Assembly: GCA_034189035.1 (NCBI GenBank)
Contig: JAXHVA010000123.1
Location: 1-10,996, forward strand
Source: JAUXFK01 sp034189035
Lineage (GTDB): Bacteria > Desulfobacterota > UBA8473
Length of the DNA: 10,996 bases
Reading direction: 5' to 3'
In this document: one piece after another, positions 1 to 7,429 of the stretch
How the letters are laid out: the number at the start of each line of letters is the position of its first letter
Numbering within the stretch: the first letter of the stretch is position 1
Made by a program: the position numbers and the translations under genes
Notes under the pieces: generated by a model
Seen by the model: only the letters and a program-made list of their open reading frames with translations
The model's database searches: none
Told to the model about the DNA's origin: nothing

Positions 1-7
1 GAAGGAG

Positions 8-208
8 ATGGGAGCTAAAGAATCTTTTAGCAATTTCTGTCCGTTTAATGGGGTTCTTTCATGGTACAAAGAGAGTGAGATGAGAGAACACCTATTTAAT
101 GCAAGGAGAGAAATCCTGTTGGCCCTTAAATCATTAATAGATGAGGGAATAGAACGGACTGAGAGAGGAATGGAGGACGGAAAGGCCACTAAGGTCGAAG
201 TTAAATAA
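8..208 (+). CDS. Small hypothetical protein, probably the 3' end of a longer gene
   Basis: I do not recognise this 66-residue product. The frame is open to the left edge of the window (codons AAG GAG precede the first ATG). The purine-rich GAAGGAG touches the ATG with no spacer, so it cannot serve as a normal ribosome binding site for it. The gene therefore probably starts upstream, or at the internal ATG at position 80. The second half, from about residue 25, is charged and looks amphipathic-helical (MREHLFNARREILLALKSLI), followed by a polar tail rich in Glu and Lys. No signal peptide, membrane segment, cysteine pair or catalytic motif is visible. A 119-base gap separates it from the cobalamin adenosyltransferase gene, so a shared transcript is possible but not shown. 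Confidence that it is coding is moderate; function is unknown. Confidence 0.45.
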   Translation: MGAKESFSNFCPFNGVLSWYKESEMREHLFNARREILLALKSLIDEGIERTERGMEDGKATKVEVK

Positions 209-327
209 GGGGTATTCTCCAATAAGAGAAACCCTATTAAAATGAAGATGGACATTTATGTCCAAGTGTTATAGATTTGATAACAAATCCATATTTAATT
301 AATAACTCTTAATAGCGAGTAAAACTT
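209..327. promoter_or_regulatory. Hairpin-rich intergenic region upstream of the adenosyltransferase gene
   Basis: Three short inverted repeats are packed into this gap. The first, at about 209-232, pairs GGGTATTCTC with GAGAAACCC (one bulge). The second is GGACAT-TT-ATGTCC at about 249-262. The third is GATTTG-ATAA-CAAATC at about 274-289. None is followed by a good T tract, so none is a convincing intrinsic terminator, although the first could end transcription weakly. TTGATA inside the third repeat, with an AT-rich stretch about 17 bases downstream, could be a weak sigma-70-like promoter. I see no cobalamin riboswitch core. A regulatory role is inference. Confidence 0.3.
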
Positions 328-858
328 ATGAAACTATTTAACAAAAGAGGAGATGGAGGAGAAACCAGCCTTTTATATGGTCAAAGGGTATCAAAGGCAG
401 ATCCGCGACCAGAGGCCTATGGAACCCTTGATGAAGCCAATTCTACACTGGGCCTTGCCAAAGCCCTTTCCAAGAATCAAAAAATCAAGGAAATCATACA
501 TGGCATCCAGGAGGTTCTATTTGTACTCGGAGCGGAATTGGCCTCTGATCCACAGAATTATGAAAAACTGAAAAAAAAGATAACACAGGATGATGTGCTT
601 CAATTAGAGGGTTTAATCGATGAGCTTGAAGGCCAGGTAAGACTGCCGGACAGCTTTATCATCCCAGGCGGGACCCTGGTTGCTGCTGTTTTGGATATGG
701 CCAGGACGATTGTCAGGAGAGGTGAGAGAAGGGCAGTCCGGTTAAAAGAGAACGGCCTTTTGTCCAATGATAGCCTTCTGGCTTACTTGAATAGGACTGC
801 GGATTTGCTCTTTATTTTGGCGCGTTATGATGAGACAGTGGGTGGGGAAGGCATATGA
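328..858 (+). CDS. ATP:cob(I)alamin adenosyltransferase, PduO type
   Basis: The enzyme transfers the 5'-deoxyadenosyl group of ATP to cob(I)alamin to make adenosylcobalamin, the cofactor of B12-dependent mutases and dehydratases, in the cytoplasm. The 176-residue length fits the family. The N-terminal ATP-binding signature is present (RGDGGETSLLYG, residues 7-18, then AYGTLDEANS, 30-39). So are the helix with DMARTIVRRGERRAV (123-137) and the C-terminal LAYLNRTADLLFILARY (151-167), whose Arg, Asn and Asp residues form the active site in this trimeric family. The ATG at 328 is the natural start because the conserved region begins within seven residues; its ribosome binding site is weak (GCGAG). 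The stop overlaps the next start by ATGA, indicating translational coupling with the amidohydrolase. The family call is very secure. Which B12-dependent enzyme it serves cannot be told from this window. Confidence 0.95.
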   Translation: MKLFNKRGDGGETSLLYGQRVSKADPRPEAYGTLDEANSTLGLAKALSKNQKIKEIIHGIQEVLFVLGAELASDPQNYEKLKKKITQDDVLQLEGLIDELEGQVRLPDSFIIPGGTLVAAVLDMARTIVRRGERRAVRLKENGLLSNDSLLAYLNRTADLLFILARYDETVGGEGI

Positions 859-1721
859 TAATAGACGTTCATACCCATATATTTCCAAAAGAGGTTCGGG
901 AGAATCTCGATACGTACAGGAAGAAAGACCCCCTGTTTCGTCTCTTATTTGGTGGGATAAGATCGAATATGCTTGGCGAAACAAAGAAGGCGAAGATGAT
1001 AGGGGCAGAGGATTTAATCGCGGGCATGGACAGATCAGGCGTGGATAAAAGCGTGATATGCGGTTTTGCATGGTCAGATGATGGGTTAACCAGAGATGGA
1101 AACGACTATATTTTAGACCTGGTGAAGAGGTATCCTGACAGACTCATAGGCTTTACCTCCATCCAATTAAAAGACACAGATAAGGCAGTCAAAGAGATCG
1201 AGCGGTGTGTTGGGCTCGGCGCAAAAGGTATCGGTGAAATCGTTACAGAGGCTCATGGAGTATCAATAGATGATGAAAAGGTCTTACGCCCCATTGTTGA
1301 AGCATCACAGAGTCTCAATATCCCTATCCTGGTCCATGCAAATGAAACCGTGGGCCATTATTACATAGGAAAGGGAAAAACAGAGCTGAGTCGCTATTAT
1401 AATTTTATCCTCTCCTATCCTGATATCGATATAATTCTTGCCCATTGGGGTGGAGGGCTCTTATTTTACGAATTGATGCCAGAGGTAGCCACAGCGTGTG
1501 AAAGGGTATATTATGATACTGCTGCCTCTATATTTTTATATACCTCCAGGGTGTATTCTGTTGCGGTGAACATCATTGGTGCAGATAAGATCCTGTTCGG
1601 TACTGACTATCCTTTGATAGACCACAAGAGGTATTTTGATCAGATAGAAAATTCCGGCCTTTCTCAAAAAGATATTGACAAGATATATGGAGAAAATGCC
1701 GAAAGAATAATGAGGATATAG
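855..1721 (+). CDS. Metal-dependent amidohydrolase (COG2159/PF04909, TIM barrel)
   Basis: This 288-residue protein belongs to the amidohydrolase-2 family, TIM-barrel enzymes that hydrolyse or decarboxylate small carboxylated or cyclic substrates using one divalent metal. The visible metal-site residues are H6 and H8 (IIDVHTHIFP), H161 (ILVHANET), H197 (ILAHWGGG) and D251 (LFGTDYPL), which is the complete expected set, so it should be active. There is no signal peptide, so it should be cytoplasmic. The start overlaps the adenosyltransferase stop by four bases, and the M16 protease gene starts three bases after its stop, so the three genes probably form one transcript. The substrate cannot be named; members range from decarboxylases to hydrolases of aromatic or lactone compounds. 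The family call is secure and the specific activity is unknown. Confidence 0.9.
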   Translation: MIIDVHTHIFPKEVRENLDTYRKKDPLFRLLFGGIRSNMLGETKKAKMIGAEDLIAGMDRSGVDKSVICGFAWSDDGLTRDGNDYILDLVKRYPDRLIGFTSIQLKDTDKAVKEIERCVGLGAKGIGEIVTEAHGVSIDDEKVLRPIVEASQSLNIPILVHANETVGHYYIGKGKTELSRYYNFILSYPDIDIILAHWGGGLLFYELMPEVATACERVYYDTAASIFLYTSRVYSVAVNIIGADKILFGTDYPLIDHKRYFDQIENSGLSQKDIDKIYGENAERIMRI

Positions 1722-1727
1722 AACTTG
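1712..1727 (+). promoter_or_regulatory. Ribosome binding site and TTG start of the M16 protease gene
   Basis: A GAGG core (1712-1717) lies within the last codons of the amidohydrolase gene, and a TTG start follows at 1725-1727. The translated N-terminus (YKRYTLENGITVILRE) is the standard beginning of an M16 domain. No ATG fits that position, so TTG initiation is the best reading. Confidence 0.7.
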
Positions 1728-4295
1728 AAAGATTATAAAAGATATACATTGGAAAATGGAATAACAGTCATCCTGAGGGAAAACCATTCTGCTCCTGTTG
1801 CAGCCATAAATGTTTGGGTAAATGTAGGCAGTGGCGATGAGACAAATGAGAATGCGGGCATATCACATGTGGTAGAGCATATGCTCTTTAAAGGGACCAA
1901 GAAGAGAGTGCCGGGAGAGATGGCCTATGAAGTGGAATCATCGGGTGGAGAGATAAACGCATTCACTTCCTTTGATCAGACAGTCTACCATATAGTGATC
2001 GCTAGTAGATTCTTTGATCTGGCCCTTGATGCACTTTCCGATGCTGTAATGTACCCTTCCCTTTCCTCATCAGAATTAGAAAAGGAAAAAGAAGTAATAA
2101 TGGAAGAGATAAAACGGGGCGAAGATCATCCCATGGTAAGGTTATCACAGACCCTCTTTTCCACAAGTTATGAATCACATTCCTACCGCCGCCCCATAAT
2201 AGGTTTCAAAGATACGGTAAAAGGGTTTACTCAGGACGATCTTTTTGATTTTTACAGAAGGTGGTATGTCCCGTCTAATATTACCGTTGTCGCTGTCGGA
2301 GATTTCGATAATGATCTTACTATAGAGAAAATAGAAAAGGCATTTGAAGGTTTCAGCTCACAATACAATGCCTGTCGTAATCGAGAGAGAGAATTGTCTC
2401 AAAATGGGATAAGAAGGGCTGTCTTGATTGACAGTGTAACTGAAAGCTATGCGAGTATGGCATTCCATATCCCCGGCATCAGCCATAAAGATTCATGTGC
2501 CATAGATATCCTTTCGTTTATACTGGGTCATGGTGAATCCTCACGACTATTCAATAATGTGAAAGATAAAAAGGGGTTAGTCCATACAATACATTCTTAC
2601 AACTTTATGCCTGAGGAGCCAGGCCTGTTGGTTATAAACAGCACAATGGATAAAGAGAAATCTGAAGAGGCATTTGCAAGTATATTGGAAGAAACATACA
2701 GACTGAGGTATGAGGATATACACGAGGAAGAGTTGGAAAGGGCCAAGTTAAACATTGAGAGTGAGTTCGTATATGACAAAGAGACAATGCAGGGCCAGGC
2801 CAGACAACTCGGACAATTTGAGGTGATAGCTAAGGATATCGATTTTGAAAAGGACTATATCCGTAGAATACTCAAGGTGAAAACCAAGGACATAAAGAGG
2901 GTGGCAAGGAAGTATTTGAACACCAAAAACCTGACAGCCGTCTTTCTCATGTCCCAAGCAGACGGGGATATTATTGACAAAGATACGATAAAAGAAATCG
3001 CATCAAAAGAAGAGTCCAAAATACGCCGCAATAAGACAAAACCTCCTGTAAAACGGCTTGATCACATAGAAAGAATCGTCATAGAAAACGGGATAACCCT
3101 CCTCATTAAAGAGGACCATTCAACTCCCCTGGTTGCAATGAGATCGGTCTGCATGGGGGGGCTGAGGTTTGAAGAGAAGAAGTTTAATGGAATCAACAAT
3201 TTCGTGGCCGAGATGCTGACCAAGGGCACGAAAAGCCTGAGTGCCTTTGAAATCGCACAGAAGATTGACTCAATTGCAGCATATATCAACGGGTGTTCAG
3301 GGAGAAACAGCTTCGGTATAGCCTGCGAAACACTCAGCAAGTTTTTTGACAGCGGGTTAAGACTCTTTGCAGATATCTTTTTAAACCCCACATTCGATGT
3401 AAATGAATTAGAAAAGAAAAAAACGGATATCTTATCCTCAATTAAGCAGCAAGAGGATAACATGACAGCCTATACATTCAAAATATTTTCAAAGACACTC
3501 TTTAACACTCATCCCTATGGCATGAGCTTACTCGGTACAACAGAATCAATACCAAATATCAATCAGGATATCTTGAAAGAGTATTACGAGTCATATGCGG
3601 TTCCTAAGAATACGGTTCTGAGTATAGTCGGTGATATCAACACGGATGATGCAATAGAGAAGACAAGGCAACTCTTTGAGGGACGAGCCGATCGAGACTT
3701 CACCCTCCCCTCGATCGCAAAAGAAAATCCACCTGATTCTATTAAAAATATAGAGGTAGAAAGAGATAAGAAACAGGCCCACCTGATCCTTGGTTTTTTA
3801 GGGACTACGATCTACAGCCCTGATAGATATCCCCTTGAGATATTAAATACTGTCTTATCCGGGCAAGGAGGAAGACTCTTCGTAAAACTGCGGGATACAC
3901 TGAGTCTCGCATATGCAGTCACATCATTTTCCATTGATGGTATAGATCCCGGTTCTTTTGGGGTTTATATCGGAACCAGCCCTGAAAAGGTCGATATGGC
4001 TTTCGAGAATATAAAGAAGGAGTTAAAAGGGGTCACAGATGAAAAGATAACAGAAGAGGAATTTAAACGGGCAAAGAGATACCTTATAGGAAATTTTGAT
4101 ATCAGTCTGCAGACAAACTCCACTAAAGCAACGAATATGGCTTTATGCGAAAGATACGGTCTGGGTTACTCGCACTTCCTGGAATATCCCAAAAGGATTT
4201 CCCAGGTAACGAGAGATGATGTCTTAGAGGCAGCGAGGAAATATATCGATCTCGATCGATATTCTATTGTCATTGTCAGACCCCATAAAGACTAA
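1725..4295 (+). CDS. M16 family zinc metallopeptidase, two tandem M16 domains
   Basis: This 856-residue protein is a fusion of two M16 (insulinase/processing-peptidase-like) units. Such proteins form a clam-shell chamber that degrades peptides. The first half (about residues 1-430) carries the inverted zinc motif HVVEH (H48, E51, H52) and the downstream glutamate in VIMEEI (about E127/E128), so it should be catalytic. The second half begins at about 446 (IVIENGITLLIKED). In its aligned position GINNFVAEML the two histidines and the glutamate are replaced by N, A and E, so it is a non-catalytic partner domain, as in pitrilysin-like and mitochondrial-processing-peptidase-like pairs. There is no clear signal peptide, so it is probably cytoplasmic. 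It is the last gene of the apparent three-gene operon; 104 bases separate it from the cyclodeaminase start. The family call is very secure; the substrate is unknown. Confidence 0.93.
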   Translation: MKDYKRYTLENGITVILRENHSAPVAAINVWVNVGSGDETNENAGISHVVEHMLFKGTKKRVPGEMAYEVESSGGEINAFTSFDQTVYHIVIASRFFDLALDALSDAVMYPSLSSSELEKEKEVIMEEIKRGEDHPMVRLSQTLFSTSYESHSYRRPIIGFKDTVKGFTQDDLFDFYRRWYVPSNITVVAVGDFDNDLTIEKIEKAFEGFSSQYNACRNRERELSQNGIRRAVLIDSVTESYASMAFHIPGISHKDSCAIDILSFILGHGESSRLFNNVKDKKGLVHTIHSYNFMPEEPGLLVINSTMDKEKSEEAFASILEETYRLRYEDIHEEELERAKLNIESEFVYDKETMQGQARQLGQFEVIAKDIDFEKDYIRRILKVKTKDIKRVARKYLNTKNLTAVFLMSQADGDIIDKDTIKEIASKEESKIRRNKTKPPVKRLDHIERIVIENGITLLIKEDHSTPLVAMRSVCMGGLRFEEKKFNGINNFVAEMLTKGTKSLSAFEIAQKIDSIAAYINGCSGRNSFGIACETLSKFFDSGLRLFADIFLNPTFDVNELEKKKTDILSSIKQQEDNMTAYTFKIFSKTLFNTHPYGMSLLGTTESIPNINQDILKEYYESYAVPKNTVLSIVGDINTDDAIEKTRQLFEGRADRDFTLPSIAKENPPDSIKNIEVERDKKQAHLILGFLGTTIYSPDRYPLEILNTVLSGQGGRLFVKLRDTLSLAYAVTSFSIDGIDPGSFGVYIGTSPEKVDMAFENIKKELKGVTDEKITEEEFKRAKRYLIGNFDISLQTNSTKATNMALCERYGLGYSHFLEYPKRISQVTRDDVLEAARKYIDLDRYSIVIVRPHKD

Positions 4296-4386
4296 TAGTG
4301 CGTCATTTCTATGGTATCCCAGTTCGTTTCAGTACTGATTTTTAACGGATCACAGCTCTCTCCATGTGAAATTAGCTGAGTTATAT

Positions 4387-4402
4387 GGAGGTAATCCTTA
4401 TG
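4387..4402 (+). promoter_or_regulatory. Strong ribosome binding site fixing the cyclodeaminase start
   Basis: GGAGGT at 4387-4392 is a near-perfect Shine-Dalgarno sequence and lies seven bases before the ATG at 4400. An earlier in-frame ATG at 4385 overlaps this site and is therefore an unlikely start. Confidence 0.8.
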
Positions 4403-5497
4403 ACTTTTGTCTTACCAAAGTACACCCCTCCTGATTTTACCACACCATCGTTATCCAATGCACCGCCAGTATCAATAAAACCCGCTCCAAAACACGGGGT
4501 TGCGCCTCAGAATTTTCATGGAACATCGAACCATCCGGAATACATCCACTTAGGAGATGGCAAGTGGATCCTGGCACGTGAAAACAGGATGGACTGCGTT
4601 ATGGTCTTGCACGGAGAAACCATAGATATAGTTGAGGCGAGAAGATTAAAAAAAGGCGACCCAGTAGTTGTAGGCAGAAGTGAAAACGGGGAGGAGGGAA
4701 TTCTCGTATATGCAACGGGTTTCAATGAAACTCACTCAGATTCGGATGATAAATTCTCATTCCGCACACGCGGTACCAGGGAAACACCATTCTCCCGCAG
4801 CTATGATCAGTTGTATGATCTTTTGCGGTATGAACGTAAAAAAGGTCATATTATATGGGTTCTTGGACCTGCAGTCGCCTTTGATAAAGACAGTCGCGAA
4901 GCAATGCAAGGGCTCATTGAAAACGGTTATTGCCATGCCCTTTTAGCCGGCAATGCACTTGCAACACACGACCTGGAGGCTGCCCATTTTCGAACAGGTC
5001 TGGGGCAAGATATTTATACCCAGGTATTGCAACCCCAGGGGCATTACAATCATCTGGACATACTGAATGAGGCTCGTCATGCAGGTTCAATTCAAGCGGT
5101 GATAAAGAAGCTTCGGATCAAAGACGGAATCGTCTTTGCGTGTGAGAAATGCAATGTGCCGTATGTATTCGCAGGATCGATTCGTGATGACGGTCCTCTT
5201 CCTGGGGTAATCGCAGATGTTTATGATGCGCAAAATGCCATGAGGGTTCATGCCCGCAAGGCTACAACCGTAATCACACTGGCGACTCAGCTCCACTCCA
5301 TAGCTTTCGGCAATATGACTCCGAGTTATCAGGTTTTAGCCGACGATTTCGTTCGTCCTGTTTATTTCTATATTGTTGACATCTCTGAATTTAGTGCGGA
5401 TAAGCTGGCAAACCGCGGCTCTGCTCAGGCAACTGCAATCTTGACGAATGTTCAGGACTTTATGATAAACCTGTGGAACAACCTTGCAAAAGGGTAA
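4400..5497 (+). CDS. Ornithine cyclodeaminase, archaeal/ArgZ-AgrE type (TIGR00300-like)
   Basis: The 365-residue product resembles the TIGR00300/LOR-SDH-region family. That family includes the NAD-dependent ornithine cyclodeaminase of methanogens and the C-terminal domain of the cyanobacterial arginine dihydrolases ArgZ/AgrE. It is unrelated to the classical mu-crystallin-type cyclodeaminase. The expected reaction is ornithine to proline plus ammonia. Supporting segments are MDCVMVLHGETIDIVEARRLKKGD (from residue 64), the nucleotide-binding core HALLAGNALATHDLEA (179-194), a CEKC pair (248-251) and SIRDDGPLPGV (260-270). The first 45 or so residues are proline-rich and poorly conserved, and the usual N-terminal domain seems shortened, since family members are commonly about 400 residues or more. 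An arginase gene downstream supplies the substrate, which strongly supports the assignment. Family call good; activity inferred. Confidence 0.75.
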   Translation: MTFVLPKYTPPDFTTPSLSNAPPVSIKPAPKHGVAPQNFHGTSNHPEYIHLGDGKWILARENRMDCVMVLHGETIDIVEARRLKKGDPVVVGRSENGEEGILVYATGFNETHSDSDDKFSFRTRGTRETPFSRSYDQLYDLLRYERKKGHIIWVLGPAVAFDKDSREAMQGLIENGYCHALLAGNALATHDLEAAHFRTGLGQDIYTQVLQPQGHYNHLDILNEARHAGSIQAVIKKLRIKDGIVFACEKCNVPYVFAGSIRDDGPLPGVIADVYDAQNAMRVHARKATTVITLATQLHSIAFGNMTPSYQVLADDFVRPVYFYIVDISEFSADKLANRGSAQATAILTNVQDFMINLWNNLAKG

Positions 5498-5744
5498 CTT
5501 CTTAAAAAGTCCGGGAACATGCCGTAGCACACAGGTGAGCTTTCATTCGCTTCTCTATGAATTTTGGGCGCATTCAGGGTACTCGGCTAAAATTCAAAAA
5601 ACTCGGGCTATTCCCTCAAACATTTTGAATTTTTTAACGCCGAACACCCTGAATACATATTTCCCAAAATTCACAATGTCGCTCATTAAAACTCCCCTGC
5701 GGGCTACGGCATAATTCTGTTTCCCGAAGTTATTGAGAAGTTAC
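5494..5744. repeat. Foldback element, about 250 bp, imperfect inverted repeat
   Basis: Two arms of about 100-120 bases face each other around a short centre (about 5601-5621). The matching pairs, from outside in, are GTAACTTC (5494) with GAAGTTAC (ends 5744), ATGCCGTAGC (about 5519) with GCTACGGCAT (ends about 5711), GAATTTTGGG with CCCAAAATTC, ATTCAGGGT with ACCCTGAAT, and AAAATTCAAAA with ATTTTGAATTTTTT. Between the second and third pairs both arms run exactly 30 bases with diverged sequence, so the arms share one origin. No coding frame inside is convincing. The left end includes the TAA stop of the cyclodeaminase gene. It looks like a dispersed palindromic or MITE-like element, and transcribed it would form a long stem between the cyclodeaminase and arginase messages. 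No clear target duplication was found. Confidence 0.7.
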
Positions 5745-5875
5745 GAAGAAGGTCATTGAAGAGAAAACTGGATTCTGAGTAATGGTTTAGTCATCTCCTA
5801 TCCAAATCATTTTCTGGCGAAACAGTTGCGATTTTGATCTATATTCAAGATGAATACTGACAAAAAGGGGAAAGA
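5745..5875. other. Leader region before the arginase gene
   Basis: This is AT-rich non-coding sequence between the foldback element and the arginase start. AAGGGGAA at about 5865-5872 is the ribosome binding site for the ATG at 5876. Possible promoter pieces (TTGCGA at about 5826, TATATT shortly after) are too close together to form a standard sigma-70 promoter, so I make no promoter call. Confidence 0.4.
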
Positions 5876-6757
5876 ATGAGTAAAGTGATCCGTATCATAG
5901 GGGTACCGATGGATTTGGGCCAATCGAAACGCGGAGTCGATATGGGCCCGAGTGCGATTCGCTATGCAGGCCTTTCATCCCGCCTGTTGGAATTGGGCTA
6001 TCAGATAGACGATGCAGGCAATATCGATGTGCCTGTAAGAGATACACTGAAAAAGAATAGAATCCTGCATGCTATTATCCGGGCATGTGAGAAGGTTTAC
6101 GAAGCGGGAAAACAAGCAGTAGCTGACGGTTGTTTTCCTCTTTTTATCGGAGGGGATCATTCGATTTCAATCGGCACATTCGGCGGGATCACGCACAGTT
6201 CACCATCGGGTATGATCTGGATCGATGCACATGGAGATTTTAATACATCGGAAACCTCGCAAACCGGAAGCGTACACGGCATGTCTCTGGCAGTATTAAA
6301 CGGATATGGCGATACAAAACTGGTGAATACCGGTAGATCAGGCGCAAAGCTGAGGCCTGAAGACACTGTGATGATCGGCATTCGTCACCTCGATGAAAAA
6401 GAACGGACTCAGCTCAAAAAAAGCGGAATAACAATCTACACAATGCGTGATATCGATGAGCAGGGTATTAGCACTGTGGCTCGTAACGCCCTGAAACATC
6501 TCAGCCATTTGCCTCGCATTCATGTTAGCCTGGACATGGACAGTCTTGACCCAAAAGAGGCGCCTGGTGTTGGTACCCGTGTCTCCGGGGGGTTGACCTA
6601 CCGCGAAGCCCATATGTTGATGGAGATCATAGCGGATTCACAGTCTCTCAAATCAATGGACATTGTTGAGATTAATCCGATCATTGATCAGTACAATCAA
6701 ACAGCGAAAATAGCCATAGAGCTCGTTGTTTCTGCTCTGGGCAAGAGTATTTTGTGA
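5876..6757 (+). CDS. rocF: Arginase (L-arginine to L-ornithine plus urea)
   Basis: The 293-residue product has the full ureohydrolase signature with a binuclear manganese site: H95 in GGDHSISIG, D117, H119 and D121 in WIDAHGDFN, and D220 and D222 in SLDMDSLDP. The glutamate of DIVEINP (E265) and the catalytic-type histidine of SVHGM (H134) are also present. DAHGDFNT, rather than the DAHxDT of agmatinases, together with the N-terminal VPMDLGQSKRGVDMGPSAIRYAGL pattern, favours bacterial arginase over agmatinase or formimidoglutamase. The ATG at 5876 has a good ribosome binding site and sits just before conserved sequence. With the ornithine cyclodeaminase upstream it makes a two-step route from arginine to proline, giving nitrogen as urea and ammonia. 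A mobile element has inserted immediately after its stop without damaging the frame. Very secure. Confidence 0.93.
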   Translation: MSKVIRIIGVPMDLGQSKRGVDMGPSAIRYAGLSSRLLELGYQIDDAGNIDVPVRDTLKKNRILHAIIRACEKVYEAGKQAVADGCFPLFIGGDHSISIGTFGGITHSSPSGMIWIDAHGDFNTSETSQTGSVHGMSLAVLNGYGDTKLVNTGRSGAKLRPEDTVMIGIRHLDEKERTQLKKSGITIYTMRDIDEQGISTVARNALKHLSHLPRIHVSLDMDSLDPKEAPGVGTRVSGGLTYREAHMLMEIIADSQSLKSMDIVEINPIIDQYNQTAKIAIELVVSALGKSIL

Positions 6758-6940
6758 AATCACTACTGTCCGGTTAAAACATGCCCTAAATGCTGCAAAC
6801 CCAGCAATAACAATAGTTTTCAATGAATTCCAAAGGGTGTCGATTTCAATTTGGACAAAATTTTGCTACCAATAATATCAAAAGGTTAGACGACGAAGCC
6901 CCTTGTTTTAGGGCTTAACCGGACACTACTGTTGTGAAAT
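6752..6940. mobile_element. MITE-like insertion with terminal inverted repeats and 9-bp target duplication
   Basis: The body (6761-6931, about 171 bp) begins CACTACTGTCCGGTTAA and ends with the complement of CAGTAGTGTCCGGTTAA, matching at 15 of 17 positions. The inverted repeats continue inward as GCCCTAAA on the left and TTTAGGGC on the right. The same nine bases, TTGTGAAAT, flank it at 6752-6760 and 6932-6940, as expected for a target-site duplication. The left copy contains the arginase stop codon. There is no open frame large enough for a transposase, so it is a non-autonomous element presumably moved by a related full-length insertion sequence. A 9-bp duplication is compatible with several families, IS4-like among them; I cannot name the parent. 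Confidence 0.75.
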
Positions 6941-6966
6941 ATTTACAGAAGCTATAGGATCATTTG

Positions 6967-6975
6967 GTTATGTGC
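6967..6975 (+). other. Possible integron core-like sequence at the left edge of the array
   Basis: GTTATGTGC here is identical to the core at 7550-7558 that begins the DUF6994 cassette. It lies 27 bases after the MITE-like element's right target duplication and could mark the left boundary of a degenerate first cassette carrying the antitoxin gene. No partner R'' stem is visible beside it, so chance identity remains possible. Confidence 0.25.
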
Positions 6976-7027
6976 TTGAAGATAAATAAAGCCAAGAAAT
7001 ATTCAACCAATAAAACAAGACAATGTA

Positions 7028-7216
7028 ATGTTGCCAGCAAAGGAAGAAGTGCGACGTCTTCTCGATCAACTCACTGATGATGTAAGTTTAGAAGATATCC
7101 AGTATTATATTTACGTTCAGCAAAAAATTGATCGTGGCTTAAATGATGTTGAAACAGATAACACACTTTCAGAAGCAGAATTTGATAAAAGGATGTCAAA
7201 GTGGCTCGAACCATAA
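7028..7216 (+). CDS. Small antitoxin-like protein (type II toxin-antitoxin, RelE/ParE-associated type)
   Basis: This is a 62-residue acidic protein with the pattern LLDQLTDDVSLEDIQYYIYVQQKIDRGLNDVE and an end of the form FDKRMSKWLEP. That resembles the short helical antitoxins usually encoded just before RelE/ParE-type toxins (LEDIQYHLYVLxKIxxGL...VS.EE...RM..WL). Its 3' end overlaps another reading frame starting GTG at 7201, whose product begins MARTIKYSGT. That is the typical overlap and start of such a toxin, but that frame ends after 19 codons. No strong ribosome binding site is seen before the ATG at 7028. The gene may now be an orphan antitoxin left after loss of the toxin. The family call rests on pattern memory and is moderate. 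Confidence 0.6.
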   Translation: MLPAKEEVRRLLDQLTDDVSLEDIQYYIYVQQKIDRGLNDVETDNTLSEAEFDKRMSKWLEP

Positions 7217-7260
7217 AATATTCGGGAACTATTCCCTTGGAAATACAGGCTGATATATAA
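7201..7260 (+). pseudogene. Truncated RelE/ParE-like toxin remnant
   Basis: Beginning at GTG 7201, overlapping the antitoxin's last codons, is a 19-codon frame whose product starts VARTIKYSGTIPLEIQADI and ends at TAA 7258-7260. RelE/ParE toxins commonly start M-A-R-x-I/V-x-(W/Y)-(S/T) and reach about 90-100 residues, so this would be the first fifth only. I could not find a convincing continuation in the other two frames, so a nonsense change followed by deletion is more likely than one frameshift. This is inference from a short segment. Confidence 0.4.
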
Positions 7261-7321
7261 AGTTACTTCTCACAATGTATATATCTTGACGTGATGTTGA
7301 TATACTGATTATAGAAATTTC

Positions 7322-7429
7322 ATGCTAGGATTAGCCCGGGTAAAATTAGGGGGAAATAACGCAAAAGCAACGGGACAGTTAAAGAAGCTGATTCATATTC
7401 TAGATTCTTATATTGAAGGTTATTGTTAA
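7322..7429 (+). CDS. Small ORF (35 codons) ending at the degenerate attC
   Basis: ATG at 7322 opens a 35-residue frame (MLGLARVKLGGNNAKATGQL, then KKLIHILDSYIEGYC) that ends with TAA at 7427-7429, at the left edge of the attC-like region. The composition is protein-like, with a Gly/Asn/Lys segment and then an amphipathic helix. AGGATTAG occurs inside rather than before the frame, and no ribosome binding site is evident. It may be the surviving 3' end of a decayed cassette gene or a true micro-ORF. I do not recognise it. Confidence 0.25.
   Translation: MLGLARVKLGGNNAKATGQLKKLIHILDSYIEGYC

Noticed and set aside
209..327. Cobalamin riboswitch upstream of the adenosyltransferase gene
   Set aside because: The B12-box core is not visible and the region is too short and AT-rich for the full fold.
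742..1071. Minus-strand open frame of 109 codons
   Set aside because: It overlaps two secure genes on the other strand and encodes no recognisable protein; a shadow frame.
4385..4399. Upstream ATG at 4385 as the cyclodeaminase start
   Set aside because: It overlaps the GGAGGT ribosome binding site that serves ATG 4400 and adds only five non-conserved residues.
5484..5714. Open frame of 76 codons inside the foldback element
   Set aside because: It lies almost wholly within the inverted repeat, overlaps the cyclodeaminase end and has no ribosome binding site or recognisable protein pattern.
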